Assembly: GCF_001556045.1 (NCBI RefSeq)
Contig: NZ_LSIC01000197.1
Location: 1 to 64,000 of the forward strand
Direction: 5' to 3'
From: Bradyrhizobium sp. CCH5-F6
GTDB lineage: Bacteria > Pseudomonadota > Alphaproteobacteria > Rhizobiales > Xanthobacteraceae
Length of the DNA: 64,000 bases
Position 1 is the first letter of the stretch, and each line of letters starts with the position of its first letter. The notes beneath the pieces were generated by a model. That model did not search any database. It saw only the letters and a program-made list of their open reading frames with translations, and had not been told where the DNA came from. The position numbers and the translations under genes were made by a program. Below are positions 52,404 to 61,971 of the stretch, piece by piece.

Positions 52404-53528
52404 ATGGAAGCCAGTGAAGCAAGACGTTTTGTCGTTCTCGACTTCTACCGCTTCGTCGCCGCGCTTGGGGTCTTCATCTTCCACCTGAAGCTGATCGACC
52501 CCGGCATCTCGCCGGCCTGGAACGGGTCCTACGGCCTGTTCGTGGACATGTTCTTCATCCTGTCCGGATTCGTGATCTCCTACTCCTATCCGTCAACCTC
52601 GACAGGCCTGCGCTCATATGCGCGCTTCCTCGTTAGGCGGATTGCGCGAATCTACCCCTTGCATCTGCTCACATTGTTGACATTCGCGGCCCTTGCTCTC
52701 GTGGGCATATCCGGTCCGACCTCGCACGCGAGCTGGCTGGATTTCATTCAAAACCTCTTCCTCGTGCAGGCGTGGGGCGTCACAGATCATCTCAGCTTCA
52801 ACTCGCCGGCCTGGTCCATCAGCGCCGAGCTGTTCTGTTACTTTTTATTCCCACTGTTCGTGCTGCTGGCCGGCAGGATCTCGCCGCTGATGCTCGCGAT
52901 CATCGTCGCGCTCTCTTATGGAATCCTCGCCCACGCTCACCTGCCGATCTGGCAGGAACGCTCGCAGATGTACGGGGCAACCTTCGATTTCGGGATTTTA
53001 CGGGCCCTGCCGAGCTTCCTGAACGGGATTCTCCTGACCGTCCTGTTCAGGCTCTCGAGCGACTATCGCAAGAAGCCGGTCGCATTCGCCGGAATAGCGC
53101 TGTTTGCCGTATCGATCCTGGTCCTCAACGTCTATGCCAAGCCCGACCTTGCAATCATACTGTTCTCTCTCGCGATCCTCGTCACCGCCACTGGCGAAAG
53201 CGCTTTCGCCCGGTTTCCCGGCTCTGACTGGCTTGGCCGCCTCGGCAACACGTCATATGCAATATACATGGTGCACGAAGTGCTGCTGATCCTGCTTTTC
53301 AAGCCGGCCTGGCACTTTTTCGGACTTCAACCAGGCATGTTTCCTGTGTTTGCGTTGGTCTGTTGCATCGTCCTGACAGTCGTTGCCGACGTGACATATC
53401 ACTACGTCGAAGATCCCGCTCGAAAGCTGATCAACCGGCTTGCGCCCGGCGACGCAAGATCAACCCGCATCCCGAAGGCCGAGCCACTCGATCTTTCCGA
53501 GACCAGACAGGCGGCCAACGCAAGCTAG
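52404..53528 (+). CDS. Acyltransferase-3 membrane protein
   Basis: A 374-residue OafA/YrhL-type acyltransferase with about ten membrane helices. The first helix contains FVVLDFYRFVAALGVFIFHL with the conserved R-x10-H motif (RFVAALGVFIFH), then GLFVDMFFILSGFVISYSY, FLVRRIARIYPLHLLTLLTF and FNSPAWSISAELFCYFLFPL. Such proteins add acetyl or other acyl groups to sugars of exopolysaccharide or O-antigen at the membrane. Start at 52404 is the first ATG giving a compact N-terminus. It lies downstream of the giant repeat gene and convergent with flippase two; 53558-53659 is a repeat in the gap. Confidence 0.85.
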   Translation: MEASEARRFVVLDFYRFVAALGVFIFHLKLIDPGISPAWNGSYGLFVDMFFILSGFVISYSYPSTSTGLRSYARFLVRRIARIYPLHLLTLLTFAALALVGISGPTSHASWLDFIQNLFLVQAWGVTDHLSFNSPAWSISAELFCYFLFPLFVLLAGRISPLMLAIIVALSYGILAHAHLPIWQERSQMYGATFDFGILRALPSFLNGILLTVLFRLSSDYRKKPVAFAGIALFAVSILVLNVYAKPDLAIILFSLAILVTATGESAFARFPGSDWLGRLGNTSYAIYMVHEVLLILLFKPAWHFFGLQPGMFPVFALVCCIVLTVVADVTYHYVEDPARKLINRLAPGDARSTRIPKAEPLDLSETRQAANAS

Positions 53529-53557
53529 GTGTTTGCAGGCCAGATCTTGCCGCTAAC

Positions 53558-53659
53558 GCATGATCCGGAAAAGTGTGCAGCGGTTTTCCGAAAAGATCAT
53601 GCTTGAACAAAAACCTGAAGCGCGATGACGAGTCATCCTAATCGCATCGCGCTTCAGGT
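53558..53659. repeat. Two hairpin repeats between convergent genes
   Basis: GCATGATCCGGAAAAGTGTG ... AAGATCATGC (53558-53602) is a repeat class I recognise across Rhizobiales. It is followed by a 15-bp perfect stem ACCTGAAGCGCGATG/CATCGCGCTTCAGGT (53613-53627 and 53645-53659). The second one overlaps the end of flippase two, whose last codons come from the repeat, and may end transcription both ways. Confidence 0.75.
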
Positions 53660-55135
53660 CCTCGACGATCGCCGCACACGACCCAGGATTTCCTGGCATA
53701 TCCGTACCACGGCCGGCCGGGCGATCGCGACAACAACGACAAGATAAACCGAAGAACCAAGCAGCACGAGCGCGGCGAGACGCAGCCATGGCGACGTGGC
53801 CGGCATGGTGACGGAGGCACCAACCACCGCGCATGCCATTACCGCGGAGCCCGCAAGTGCGGGCATCAGCGCCGCGGCATAGGGCCTGATACCGAGCGAC
53901 AGGATCCGCATCGAGGCTCCGGCGGATAGCGGATACAGCAACAAGGCGCGAACGACGTAGCCGACAGCAATCGCGATGAGGCCAAACGGCGCAGCGAGGA
54001 TGAAGATTGCTATGTTCGAAACCGCGTAGATCAGTGTCAGCCAGGTCTGCCAGTGCGGTTTGCCAAATGCCAGGATCACGGAGTGATTGTAGAGGCCGAT
54101 CGTGGTCAAGAATCCGGTGACCGACATGATCGCGAGTAGTGGGGCGGCCTCGCCCCACTTGGATCCGAAGAAACCGACGATCAGATCCGGCGCCAGAGCC
54201 GCAATGCCAGCGAAAATCGGGGCCGTCAGCAGCGACGTGTACATGACGAAGTCGACCAGCGTCGAACGCGACGCTTCCCGGTCATGCTGGAGACCCGCGA
54301 TGGTCGAAAAGAACACGCGGTTCAACGCATTTCCGATCACGGTACTCACGGCGTTGACCAGGCGCTTGGCGAGGCTGTAGAAGCCCGCACCGGCGGCGCC
54401 GGTATACCAAGTGACGAAAATCAGATCGGAATTGGCGTTGGCGAAGTTCGTGATTCCCGTCAGCGCCACGTAGCGCGCATAGCTCAGGAGTTCGACAACA
54501 GCCTGTCGGCTGACCCGGAGCCGAGGGCGCCAGGGCGTCAGTATCCAAAGGCTCACCAGCGAGATCAACGAAGTCGTGACGAGCTGTCCGACCAGCGCAA
54601 CGACCCCGTAACCCTGGATCGCCAGCCCGATCCCTACGGCCCCGCCAACCGAGATTGAAGAAAGCGAGCGGATGGCGAGGGATCGAAAGAGTTGATTGCG
54701 CGTCAACCAGGCTTCGTGCGTCCGTGACAGGCCTTGCACGGCCACCACGATGCAAAATCCCTTGAGAACGATGGCAATATCCGAAAGACCCGAGAATCGT
54801 TCGATAGCGCCGCTCGAGGCGAACAGTGCGAGCGCTGCAAACAAGGAGAGGCCCGCGATGAGCCAGAACGAGGCGGTATAATCCTCGTCCTTCGGCTCGG
54901 CACGCGCCTGGACGGCAATCGCGACGCTCTCGATCAGGACTGCCCGGCAGAATTCGAGCGCCAGCGCCCCCGTCGCCACGATGCCGAGAATCTGCGGCGA
55001 CAGCAGCCGCGCCATGATCATGTAGATTGCGAGCGCGAGAGCCTGTCCGACTGCGGAATCGAGTGCGGACCAAATGACGCCCGAAACGATTGAGCGCGGC
55101 TTGATAGTCTCGTGGCGCAATTGGAAGCCTGTCAC
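53654..55135 (-). CDS. Second Wzx-type flippase
   Basis: A 493-residue MATE-fold exporter of the Wzx/lipopolysaccharide biosynthesis group. N-terminal TIKPRSIVSGVIWSALDSAV, then the helix pair AIYMIMARLLSPQILGIVAT and ALEFCRAVLIESVAIAVQAR; GAAGAGFYSLAKRLVNAVST is the hallmark of the eighth-helix region, with about twelve to fourteen helices overall. Its C-terminus ends inside the palindromic repeat. It runs against the acyltransferase-3 gene and is divergent from the pyruvyl transferase gene, in the same cluster as the flippase at 46362. Confidence 0.82.
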   Translation of the reverse strand: MTGFQLRHETIKPRSIVSGVIWSALDSAVGQALALAIYMIMARLLSPQILGIVATGALALEFCRAVLIESVAIAVQARAEPKDEDYTASFWLIAGLSLFAALALFASSGAIERFSGLSDIAIVLKGFCIVVAVQGLSRTHEAWLTRNQLFRSLAIRSLSSISVGGAVGIGLAIQGYGVVALVGQLVTTSLISLVSLWILTPWRPRLRVSRQAVVELLSYARYVALTGITNFANANSDLIFVTWYTGAAGAGFYSLAKRLVNAVSTVIGNALNRVFFSTIAGLQHDREASRSTLVDFVMYTSLLTAPIFAGIAALAPDLIVGFFGSKWGEAAPLLAIMSVTGFLTTIGLYNHSVILAFGKPHWQTWLTLIYAVSNIAIFILAAPFGLIAIAVGYVVRALLLYPLSAGASMRILSLGIRPYAAALMPALAGSAVMACAVVGASVTMPATSPWLRLAALVLLGSSVYLVVVVAIARPAVVRICQEILGRVRRSSRT

Positions 55136-55245
55136 AATCTCGGGTTAGGCGGATCTTCGTCGATGGCCCATTGTCTGCAATGGTCCAATAGTCGCCTTGT
55201 TTACGAGGACACTACGGCAAGAAAGCAGCTACAATCCGAGGCAGC

Positions 55246-56079
55246 ATGAATTTTCGAGGCAATTTACGACGGCTGATCAACGAGGTCGGTTGCGACTTTA
55301 TTCATCAACTGCCGTATCCGCATGTCGACTTGTTCTTCTGGCGTCCAGACGACGGAACGATAAATTTCGGCGACCATCTTTCGATCATCGTCGTTGACCA
55401 TCTCTTGCGACATTTCGGCTATACGCTCGCCGACGAGGTGCCGCGGCAAACGCGCTTGTTCGCGATCGGCTCCGTGCTCCACTACGCGCGAAATGGCGAT
55501 GTGATCTGGGGAAGCGGCGTGAACGGGCGCCCCGGTCAGGACGACCTCAACCGCCGCGTGCAGAACTTGGACGTGCGAGCGGTGCGCGGCCCTCGTACAC
55601 GGGAGGTCTTGCAGCGCCGGGGCATCGCGGTACCCGAAGTGTTCGGAGACCCTGCGTTGCTGCTTCCTCAGCTGTTTCCGAATCGCTTTCGCCCTACTGC
55701 CAAGAAGCCGTGGGTGTTTGTTCCGAATTTGCACGATTTGAGTCTCATCGACCATGCCAACGATACAGTGGTCTCACCGCTGGGATCCTGGAACCGGCGA
55801 ATTGACGCCATTCTCGAAGCTGAACTGGTTCTGGCCAGTTCGCTCCACGGCATCATTGTCGCCGAGGCATTCGGGATACCGGCTCGATACGTGCGTCTGA
55901 GCAGCGGAGAGTCCGAGTTCAAGTATCGTGACTATTATGAGGGCACCGGGCGGTTCGCCGTCGAGTTTGCCACAAGTATTGACGAAGGTCGCGAGATGGG
56001 TGGGGCTGCGCGCCTCAACTTTGACCATCGTGCCTTGATGAGTGCATTCCCGATCGACCTCTGGAACGGAAAGAGCTGA
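55246..56079 (+). CDS. Polysaccharide pyruvyl transferase family protein
   Basis: A 277-residue enzyme transferring pyruvate from phosphoenolpyruvate to sugars as a ketal, or a relative of that fold. It has GTINFGDHLSIIVVDHLLRH, DVIWGSGVNGRPG, RAVRGPRTREVLQRRGI, PEVFGDPALLLP and the C-terminal LASSLHGIIVAEAFGIPARY block (SSLHG is the family signature). It matches the ExoV group known from succinoglycan synthesis. One base separates its stop from the next GT4 gene, so they form a pair. Divergent from flippase two across about 110 bp. Confidence 0.87.
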   Translation: MNFRGNLRRLINEVGCDFIHQLPYPHVDLFFWRPDDGTINFGDHLSIIVVDHLLRHFGYTLADEVPRQTRLFAIGSVLHYARNGDVIWGSGVNGRPGQDDLNRRVQNLDVRAVRGPRTREVLQRRGIAVPEVFGDPALLLPQLFPNRFRPTAKKPWVFVPNLHDLSLIDHANDTVVSPLGSWNRRIDAILEAELVLASSLHGIIVAEAFGIPARYVRLSSGESEFKYRDYYEGTGRFAVEFATSIDEGREMGGAARLNFDHRALMSAFPIDLWNGKS

Positions 56080-56080
56080 C

Positions 56081-57196
56081 ATGGCCAAGCGCCTCCGCGT
56101 GGCCATCTACGCACCGCATTTTGCTGAATATTCCTACCGTCTCGCATCGGGATTGGCGCATCATTGCGACGTTCGCCTCGTGCTCAACCGCAAGGACGCG
56201 AACCAGCAATGGGAACTGGCCGATATCGCCGTCGCCGCGCCGTTCGAAACACGCATTCGGGACCTCAGTCTGCGCCGCGGCGGCGCGATCGGCATCCCCG
56301 CGTCCTTCATGGATGTAATTTCGTTTCGTCCGGACGTGATTCATTGTCACGAAGTTCCGGAAATCTACACGTATAGGCTGATCCAGCTGCTCCGTCCACT
56401 CGGCATTCCCCTGGTGTTGACGGTTCACGACGCAATTCCGCATTCGGAAGGCGGCTCGGGCACCTCGCCGCGTGAGGATGCCTGGCGTGGGCGCATGCGC
56501 GCGGCCGCCTCGGTCGTCACGACGCATGGCGAGAGCTGTATTGCCGATTTCCGCCGTGCCTCGCCCGACTTCAAGGGCGAGACGGTCTCCAGCATGCACG
56601 GCGTGCTCATGGTTCCGCCAGCCAAGGGTGCGCTCGCCGAGCCGGAAGCCGCGCAGATTCTGTTTTTTGGACGGATGTGGGCTTACAAGGGCCTCGACGT
56701 CTTCATCGATGCGATCGACATATTGGCCCAGCGCGGCGTGGCGCATGAAGCGATCGTCGCCGGCCGCGGCCCCGAGATGACGCGGCTCGGCGCGCGGATG
56801 GAGGCGATGCCGACCGTCAAGACGATCAACGCCTATATTTCGCCTGCTGAGACCGGACGGCTGTTTCAATCAGCAACCGTGGTTGCCCTGCCCTATAAGG
56901 ATGCAACGCAGAGCGGCGTGCTGGCATCCGCCTATGGGAATGCCCGGCCCGTCGTCGCCAGCGCAACCGGCGGAATTCCCGACGTCGTAACCGACGGGGT
57001 GAACGGGCTCCTGGTTCCTCCCGGCGATGCCACTGCACTGGCCGATGCACTCGAGCGCGTGCTGACGTCGAAGCCTCTCGCCGCGACATTGACCGAGGGC
57101 GCACGGCAAACCGCGGCTGGCCCGTTGAACTGGGATCGCATCGCCGAGCAGCTACTCGGCTCCTATCACAGGCTCGCCGGTCGCACCGTGAGCTGA
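56081..57196 (+). CDS. Glycosyltransferase family 4
   Basis: A 371-residue GT-B transferase. The acceptor half starts with [20 protein letters not shown] and has [20 protein letters not shown]; the donor half has [40 protein letters not shown] and [20 protein letters not shown], then [20 protein letters not shown] lies upstream of the ATG, which comes one base after the pyruvyl transferase stop. It is convergent with the acyltransferase operon to the right. Confidence 0.87.
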   Translation: MAKRLRVAIYAPHFAEYSYRLASGLAHHCDVRLVLNRKDANQQWELADIAVAAPFETRIRDLSLRRGGAIGIPASFMDVISFRPDVIHCHEVPEIYTYRLIQLLRPLGIPLVLTVHDAIPHSEGGSGTSPREDAWRGRMRAAASVVTTHGESCIADFRRASPDFKGETVSSMHGVLMVPPAKGALAEPEAAQILFFGRMWAYKGLDVFIDAIDILAQRGVAHEAIVAGRGPEMTRLGARMEAMPTVKTINAYISPAETGRLFQSATVVALPYKDATQSGVLASAYGNARPVVASATGGIPDVVTDGVNGLLVPPGDATALADALERVLTSKPLAATLTEGARQTAAGPLNWDRIAEQLLGSYHRLAGRTVS

Positions 57197-57213
57197 GCGC
57201 CAGCGGCGATCCT

Positions 57214-58302
57214 TCAAACCGATTGCTCGATCTGCGGCCGAAAGAACGTGCCGCGGGTCGCGCCGTCCAACAGGCGCCTCAGCCTGACCTCGATCAACTC
57301 ATAACTGATCGCGCTCGCGACGAGCGACATCACCAGCCCGAGCCCGATGAAGGCGGCCCACAACAGCCAGCGGTCGACGCCGGCGGCAACCAGCTTCAGG
57401 CCGATCATCTGCAAGGGGAAGAGCACGAAGGGGTGCACGAGATACAGGCTGTAGCTGATCTTGCCGATATACTGGAGCGCCGGCGTACTCAGAACCCTGC
57501 CGAGGCCTGATTCCGGGGCAAGCACCATGCCGAACAGCAGAAATCCGGGAATGAGCCCCACGAACGGGTGAAACAGCACGAGGCTCGCATACAGGGCGGC
57601 CCCGCAGGCTAAGCCTGCGAATAGCCCGAGACGTCCAGGAATGGAGATACGAAATCCGGTGGCGCTGAACAGCATTCCGATACAGAAGAACGCAGTGATC
57701 GGCCAGTGCATCAGGCAGGCCAGACCCAGCAGGATCAGCGGCGCCGCCAGCAGCCTGCCCCCGCCGCGCCACACCGAGAACGTCAATGCAAACCAAATGT
57801 AGAATGCCCACTCGTACGTCAGCGTCCAGGCATTCTGCTGGGCGATGGGCAAGCCGAGCGCATCCTGCACGAAGAACAGATTGGCTGCGAAAATCGCGAG
57901 ATAGCTGGTCAGATCGATGTCACGGAAGAATTTGTAAGCCACGATCGGCCCGATCGCGAACAGCGCAAGATGCAGGACGACGAACACCGGCATGATGCGC
58001 AGGACGCGATCGAAAAAGAACCGCGACAGGGATCCGTGCCGCACCAGGCTCGCCGGAATCAGGAAGCCGCTGATCATGAAGAACAGCTCGACACCGTGGC
58101 CGCCGACATTGATCACCGATTGCAGCCAGGGCCAGAGCGGCGGCAGGAAGCCGGGATTCGGGATGTCGTACATCCCTGCCTTCGGCATGTCGTAGAAATG
58201 GTCCATCAGCACGCTAAGCGCGGCGATGGCACGAAGGCCCTGGACCGAAGGAACGAACGATCCATCATACGCGGCGCCCGCCTGGTGGGGTGCCTTGATC
58301 AC
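57214..58302 (-). CDS. Acyltransferase-3 membrane protein
   Basis: A 362-residue OafA-like acyltransferase. It begins with a GTG at 58302 inside the end of the preceding gene (four-base overlap GTGA), then VQGLRAIAALSVLMDHFYDM, HGVELFFMISGFLIPASLVR, RFFFDRVLRIMPVFVVLHLA and QNAWTLTYEWAFYIWFALTF. The C-terminus has IGKISYSLYLVHPFVLFPLQ. It is the last gene of a four-gene minus-strand operon: acyltransferase, polymerase, acyltransferase, acyltransferase. Confidence 0.87.
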   Translation of the reverse strand: MIKAPHQAGAAYDGSFVPSVQGLRAIAALSVLMDHFYDMPKAGMYDIPNPGFLPPLWPWLQSVINVGGHGVELFFMISGFLIPASLVRHGSLSRFFFDRVLRIMPVFVVLHLALFAIGPIVAYKFFRDIDLTSYLAIFAANLFFVQDALGLPIAQQNAWTLTYEWAFYIWFALTFSVWRGGGRLLAAPLILLGLACLMHWPITAFFCIGMLFSATGFRISIPGRLGLFAGLACGAALYASLVLFHPFVGLIPGFLLFGMVLAPESGLGRVLSTPALQYIGKISYSLYLVHPFVLFPLQMIGLKLVAAGVDRWLLWAAFIGLGLVMSLVASAISYELIEVRLRRLLDGATRGTFFRPQIEQSV

Positions 58303-59408
58303 TCTGCGGCACCCTGGGTGCTGAGGGCCGGCTCGAGGATAACGGGCCTTCTTCGCGCCGAGCGGAACCTCTGCCCGAAGGAAATGCTGGGCTTCTCGAT
58401 GAAGGCGAATGTCATCCAGCTGACGAGGATCGACAACGCCAGGATCACGACCAGGAAGATCGACCATCCGAGAGGTCCGTCGCCGAACCAGACGAGGCGA
58501 TGGATGAAGACGATCACGAACGGCGACATCAGGTAGACCGAATAGCTGATCACGCCGACGAAGGCCATGGGGCGCCAGGCCATTCGTTCGCCGAACACGG
58601 CAAAGCCGATGAAGACCAGTGCCGCGCAGACATAGGCCGATCCGATCGAATAGCTGTAGAAGAAATTCTCGTGATACACGCCTCCGAACCTGCGGTCGGA
58701 CAGCGTGATGGCGAAGATCGCATACATCAGAGTGCAAATCGTCACATGGCTCCACCGCAGCTTTCCGCCGATGACGGTGTCGCGGATGATCTTGCCCAGG
58801 AACATCGCCGACAGGTTCAGCCCGACCTCCATCACCGAGGAGACCGTCCTGTTCTCAACGAAGAGTGCAGCGGTGGTTCCGACCAGCGCGGCCGCAACGA
58901 CGATGCTCACCGCCGTGAAGCGCCGGTTCAGCAGCCCCATGGCAAAGAGAATGGTGCATCCGACGTAGAACAAGAGCTCGATCGCCAGCGTCCAGTAGAA
59001 CACCCAGAGGTTCGGGATGTTCACGAAAGTCTGGAACATCGTCACGTTCGCGGCGACCTGCCCCAGCGGATAGACCTTCGCATCCAGCAGATACATCATC
59101 ACGAGCCCGACCACGAGCGAGGTCCAGTAGGCCGGATACAGCCGGAAGAAGCGGCTGATCGTAAAGTCGCGCACGGGCGTGGCGCTGTCCGGGAAGCTGA
59201 ACGGAATGACGAATCCGCTGACGAAGAAGAACAACACGACACCGAACCGGCCAAAGTTCATGTAGTAGCCGAACACATCATGAATGGGCCAGTAGTAGGC
59301 GCCAGTCGGGTGCTTTTCGACGATCACCTCGAAGACATGCTGGACCAGGACCGACAACACGGCAATGCCGCGCAGCGTGTCGATGAATGCGAGCCTTTTA
59401 TGCATCAT
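58299..59408 (-). CDS. Acyltransferase-3 membrane protein
   Basis: A 369-residue OafA-like acyltransferase. It starts MMHKRLAFIDTLRGIAVLSV with the R-x9-H motif (RGIAVLSVLVQH), then FGVVLFFFVSGFVIPFSFPD, SRFFRLYPAYWTSLVVGLVM and LWVFYWTLAIELLFYVGCTI; helices continue through MAFVGVISYSVYLMSPFVIV. GGTGAG precedes the first ATG. It lies between the polymerase gene (six bases upstream) and the next acyltransferase (four-base overlap downstream). Confidence 0.87.
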   Translation of the reverse strand: MMHKRLAFIDTLRGIAVLSVLVQHVFEVIVEKHPTGAYYWPIHDVFGYYMNFGRFGVVLFFFVSGFVIPFSFPDSATPVRDFTISRFFRLYPAYWTSLVVGLVMMYLLDAKVYPLGQVAANVTMFQTFVNIPNLWVFYWTLAIELLFYVGCTILFAMGLLNRRFTAVSIVVAAALVGTTAALFVENRTVSSVMEVGLNLSAMFLGKIIRDTVIGGKLRWSHVTICTLMYAIFAITLSDRRFGGVYHENFFYSYSIGSAYVCAALVFIGFAVFGERMAWRPMAFVGVISYSVYLMSPFVIVFIHRLVWFGDGPLGWSIFLVVILALSILVSWMTFAFIEKPSISFGQRFRSARRRPVILEPALSTQGAAE

Positions 59409-59414
59409 TCGTTC

Positions 59415-60752
59415 TCACCTGCTTCCGCTCGCCGCCGGCATATCCGGGCGGAAGCCTTCCAATGACGGCATCGGCGGCCGCACGACAACCGGCACGGCTT
59501 CGCCCGCTCGTGCGGAGGTTGCACGGCGCGAGAAAACCTCGCTGAAGCTCAATGCGATGATCAGAAGCCCCGACGCCGGGCCGTAGTTCAGCACGGTGAT
59601 CGTGAACAGGTTGACGACGAACAGCAGCGTAAGCTTGTAAACGTCAGTCGCGCCGAACGTCGCGCGGAATACCATCACCATGAACGCGACAAAAGGAAGG
59701 CCGAACATGAGGTAGGTCCCGATGTAGAAATTGTCGACGGGCACCCAGTATTGCGCCAGCGGCGAGAACAGCTTCTGCGGATAGTTGAAGCAGCCGGCCC
59801 CGCAGCCGGTCACCAGGCCGATCGGCATGAGCTGGCTCATATAGACGAACGGCAGCTGCCAGCTGTTGTTGATGCGATCGACGATGCTGAACAACGTCGT
59901 GTGCGGCACCGCGGCGGTACCGGAAGCGAGCACGATCATGAAGAAGGGTACGAAGATCGCAACGAACGACCACTGCGCAATCGACCGGATTGCGGGAAAG
60001 CGCGATCTCTCCGGGAGCATCCGCACGCACACGAGCAAAATCAGGTAGACCACGAGGACGATCATGGTCGTCTTGCTCGTGGTCAGGCGAGTGGCATAGA
60101 TCGCGATGGAACCGAATAAGAGGCACCACGTGGTGCTCATGCGAATGGACGTGATTGCGAACGACACCAGGATGAAGAAGGCCGCCATCGTATTGTCCGC
60201 GGCAAAACCCATGAGGCGCTGGTCGTCGCCACCATAAGCCCACCACAGACGGCCAGCCTCGCGCACCGCGCCGAAGGCTTCGTATTTGTAACCCACCCAG
60301 GGCATCAGGAAGAACTTCGTCAGGAACACGCCGATCACAGAGAGGTAGAAGGTCACTGCAATGACCGACAGCAGCTTCCGATACGAGCCGAGGCTCGAAT
60401 CGCAGAAGCAGAATCCGACGAACACCGGCAGCATCATCTTGAAGGACGAGATCGCCGCATTCATCGTGCCCATCATGAAGTAGCCGAGCACGAGCGACAG
60501 CATGATCTGCACGAGCACGATCAGGGCCAGCGTACTGCGATTGCGCAGGACGCAGTGCACGAAGAATTGGGCCAGACACAGAAAGGCCACGCCGTCGGGC
60601 AGGTACCAGAGCGCATCCATATGATAGATGCTGGTGTAGTAGCGCATCGCGCCGCCGAAGGCGTCGCGGACCAGATAGACCCCGAGCGCGATCGCCTCGA
60701 TATTGAGACTGATCAGCGTGATTCGCGGCCGGTGCAGCGCGAGGATGCTCAT
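59415..60752 (-). CDS. Wzy-like polysaccharide polymerase / O-antigen ligase family
   Basis: A 445-residue membrane protein with about eleven or twelve helices. It has a large periplasmic loop near residues 280-340 (FSIVDRINNSWQLPFVYMSQ and GLVTGCGAGCFNYPQKLFSP, followed by VPVDNFYIGTYLMFGLPFVA), the arrangement of Wzy polymerases and O-antigen ligases, where GxGxG and the NxY segment lie in the active loop. It would join repeat units into the polymer in the periplasm. It is second in the minus-strand operon, seven bases after the acyltransferase at 60760 and six before the next. It has no Wzy family hallmark strong enough to tell polymerase from ligase; the EPS context favours polymerase. 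Confidence 0.75.
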   Translation of the reverse strand: MSILALHRPRITLISLNIEAIALGVYLVRDAFGGAMRYYTSIYHMDALWYLPDGVAFLCLAQFFVHCVLRNRSTLALIVLVQIMLSLVLGYFMMGTMNAAISSFKMMLPVFVGFCFCDSSLGSYRKLLSVIAVTFYLSVIGVFLTKFFLMPWVGYKYEAFGAVREAGRLWWAYGGDDQRLMGFAADNTMAAFFILVSFAITSIRMSTTWCLLFGSIAIYATRLTTSKTTMIVLVVYLILLVCVRMLPERSRFPAIRSIAQWSFVAIFVPFFMIVLASGTAAVPHTTLFSIVDRINNSWQLPFVYMSQLMPIGLVTGCGAGCFNYPQKLFSPLAQYWVPVDNFYIGTYLMFGLPFVAFMVMVFRATFGATDVYKLTLLFVVNLFTITVLNYGPASGLLIIALSFSEVFSRRATSARAGEAVPVVVRPPMPSLEGFRPDMPAASGSR

Positions 60753-60759
60753 GCTGGAC

Positions 60760-61971
60760 TCAGTTGGTCAGCCGCGCCGATCGCGCGGGAGATGGCGAGA
60801 AATCCGGACGGCTTCCAAGTGCATTGCGCATGAACTTGCCGCCGGGAATTTCGACATAGAGATAAGTGAAGTGCGAAACCACCAGCACCGCGGCCAGCGA
60901 GACGATGAGATTCAGCGACGCCGGCAGGCCTGCCCAAACCGAATCAAGCGCGGCGATCCGCCCTGCCCCCACGGCCCGCACGAAGTATTCGGCCAGCAGC
61001 ACCACGAGCGCGTGCACCATATAGATGGAATAGGAACGGCGCCCGAGCCAGACCAGCGGCTTGGCCACCAGCATGCGCGGGACCAGCAGCGCATCCGGAA
61101 AGGCCAGCAGGCTGCCGAGGAAAATCGCAAACGTCACCGGCGCCAGGAACGTTACCGCAGGATTGGTCTCCGCGAGGGACACCAGGACGATGCTGGCGAC
61201 CATGGCGACGAATTGCAGCGCGCCCTGCATGGCTGGGCCCGGCTTCGCCGGCAGGCGATCGACGATCCTGACCGTCAGCACGCCCAGAAAGAAGCTCACG
61301 AAGCAGCGCAGGATGCCGAAATCGGTCTGAAGCCCGAGGCTCCTCTTGTCGAGCACGAAGATGATGAAGACCAGACTGCCGACCGCAAGCGCCCCGCAGA
61401 GGATGTAGAACCACAACAGCGAACGCAGGCGCTGGGCCAGCAGGAGGATCAGGCCAAACACCAGATAGGTGTAGAACTCGACGCTGATGCTCCAGCTCGG
61501 CGCATTCCAGCTGAGATAATCGATGAATCCCATCGAATGCAGCAGGAGAACGTTGAGACCGAAGGAATAGGCGTTGTTCACCTCGAAGGCCGCCGGCGCG
61601 GCCACCACGACACCTGCCATGACCAGACCAATGCGCAGGAGACGAAACACGAGGTTTGCCAGCAGCATGACGATGTGCAGCGGATAGACCCGCGCCAGTC
61701 GCCGGATCATGAACTCACGCAGCGAGAAGCGCCCGAAGTCGCTCTCGACATAGCTGAGCGACATGACGATTCCGCTGAGAACAAAGAACAGGTCGACCAG
61801 CAGCCAAGCGCTCCTGAAGAAGGAGCAGTTGATCCAGGCATTATGCGGGAATGCCGCGAGGAAGGTCGGCATCAGCAGAAGGTGGTGAATCACCACCGAC
61901 GTCGCGGCGATCCCCCGAATGCTGTCGAGCGGCAGGACATGCGCCTTCTCACGATGAACCAGCTCCGTCAC
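60760..61971 (-). CDS. Acyltransferase-3 membrane protein
   Basis: A 403-residue OafA-like acyltransferase, the first gene of the minus-strand operon. N-terminal LPLDSIRGIAATSVVIHHLL carries the R-x-H motif, followed by AWLLVDLFFVLSGIVMSLSY, RLARVYPLHIVMLLANLVFR and WNAPSWSISVEFYTYLVFGL; the C-terminal VWLGRRSYSIYMVHALVVLL and FTYLYVEIPGGKFM are also family features. The start ATG at 61971 faces the 609-bp control region. It probably acylates the polymer or a lipid-linked precursor. Confidence 0.87.
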   Translation of the reverse strand: MTELVHREKAHVLPLDSIRGIAATSVVIHHLLLMPTFLAAFPHNAWINCSFFRSAWLLVDLFFVLSGIVMSLSYVESDFGRFSLREFMIRRLARVYPLHIVMLLANLVFRLLRIGLVMAGVVVAAPAAFEVNNAYSFGLNVLLLHSMGFIDYLSWNAPSWSISVEFYTYLVFGLILLLAQRLRSLLWFYILCGALAVGSLVFIIFVLDKRSLGLQTDFGILRCFVSFFLGVLTVRIVDRLPAKPGPAMQGALQFVAMVASIVLVSLAETNPAVTFLAPVTFAIFLGSLLAFPDALLVPRMLVAKPLVWLGRRSYSIYMVHALVVLLAEYFVRAVGAGRIAALDSVWAGLPASLNLIVSLAAVLVVSHFTYLYVEIPGGKFMRNALGSRPDFSPSPARSARLTN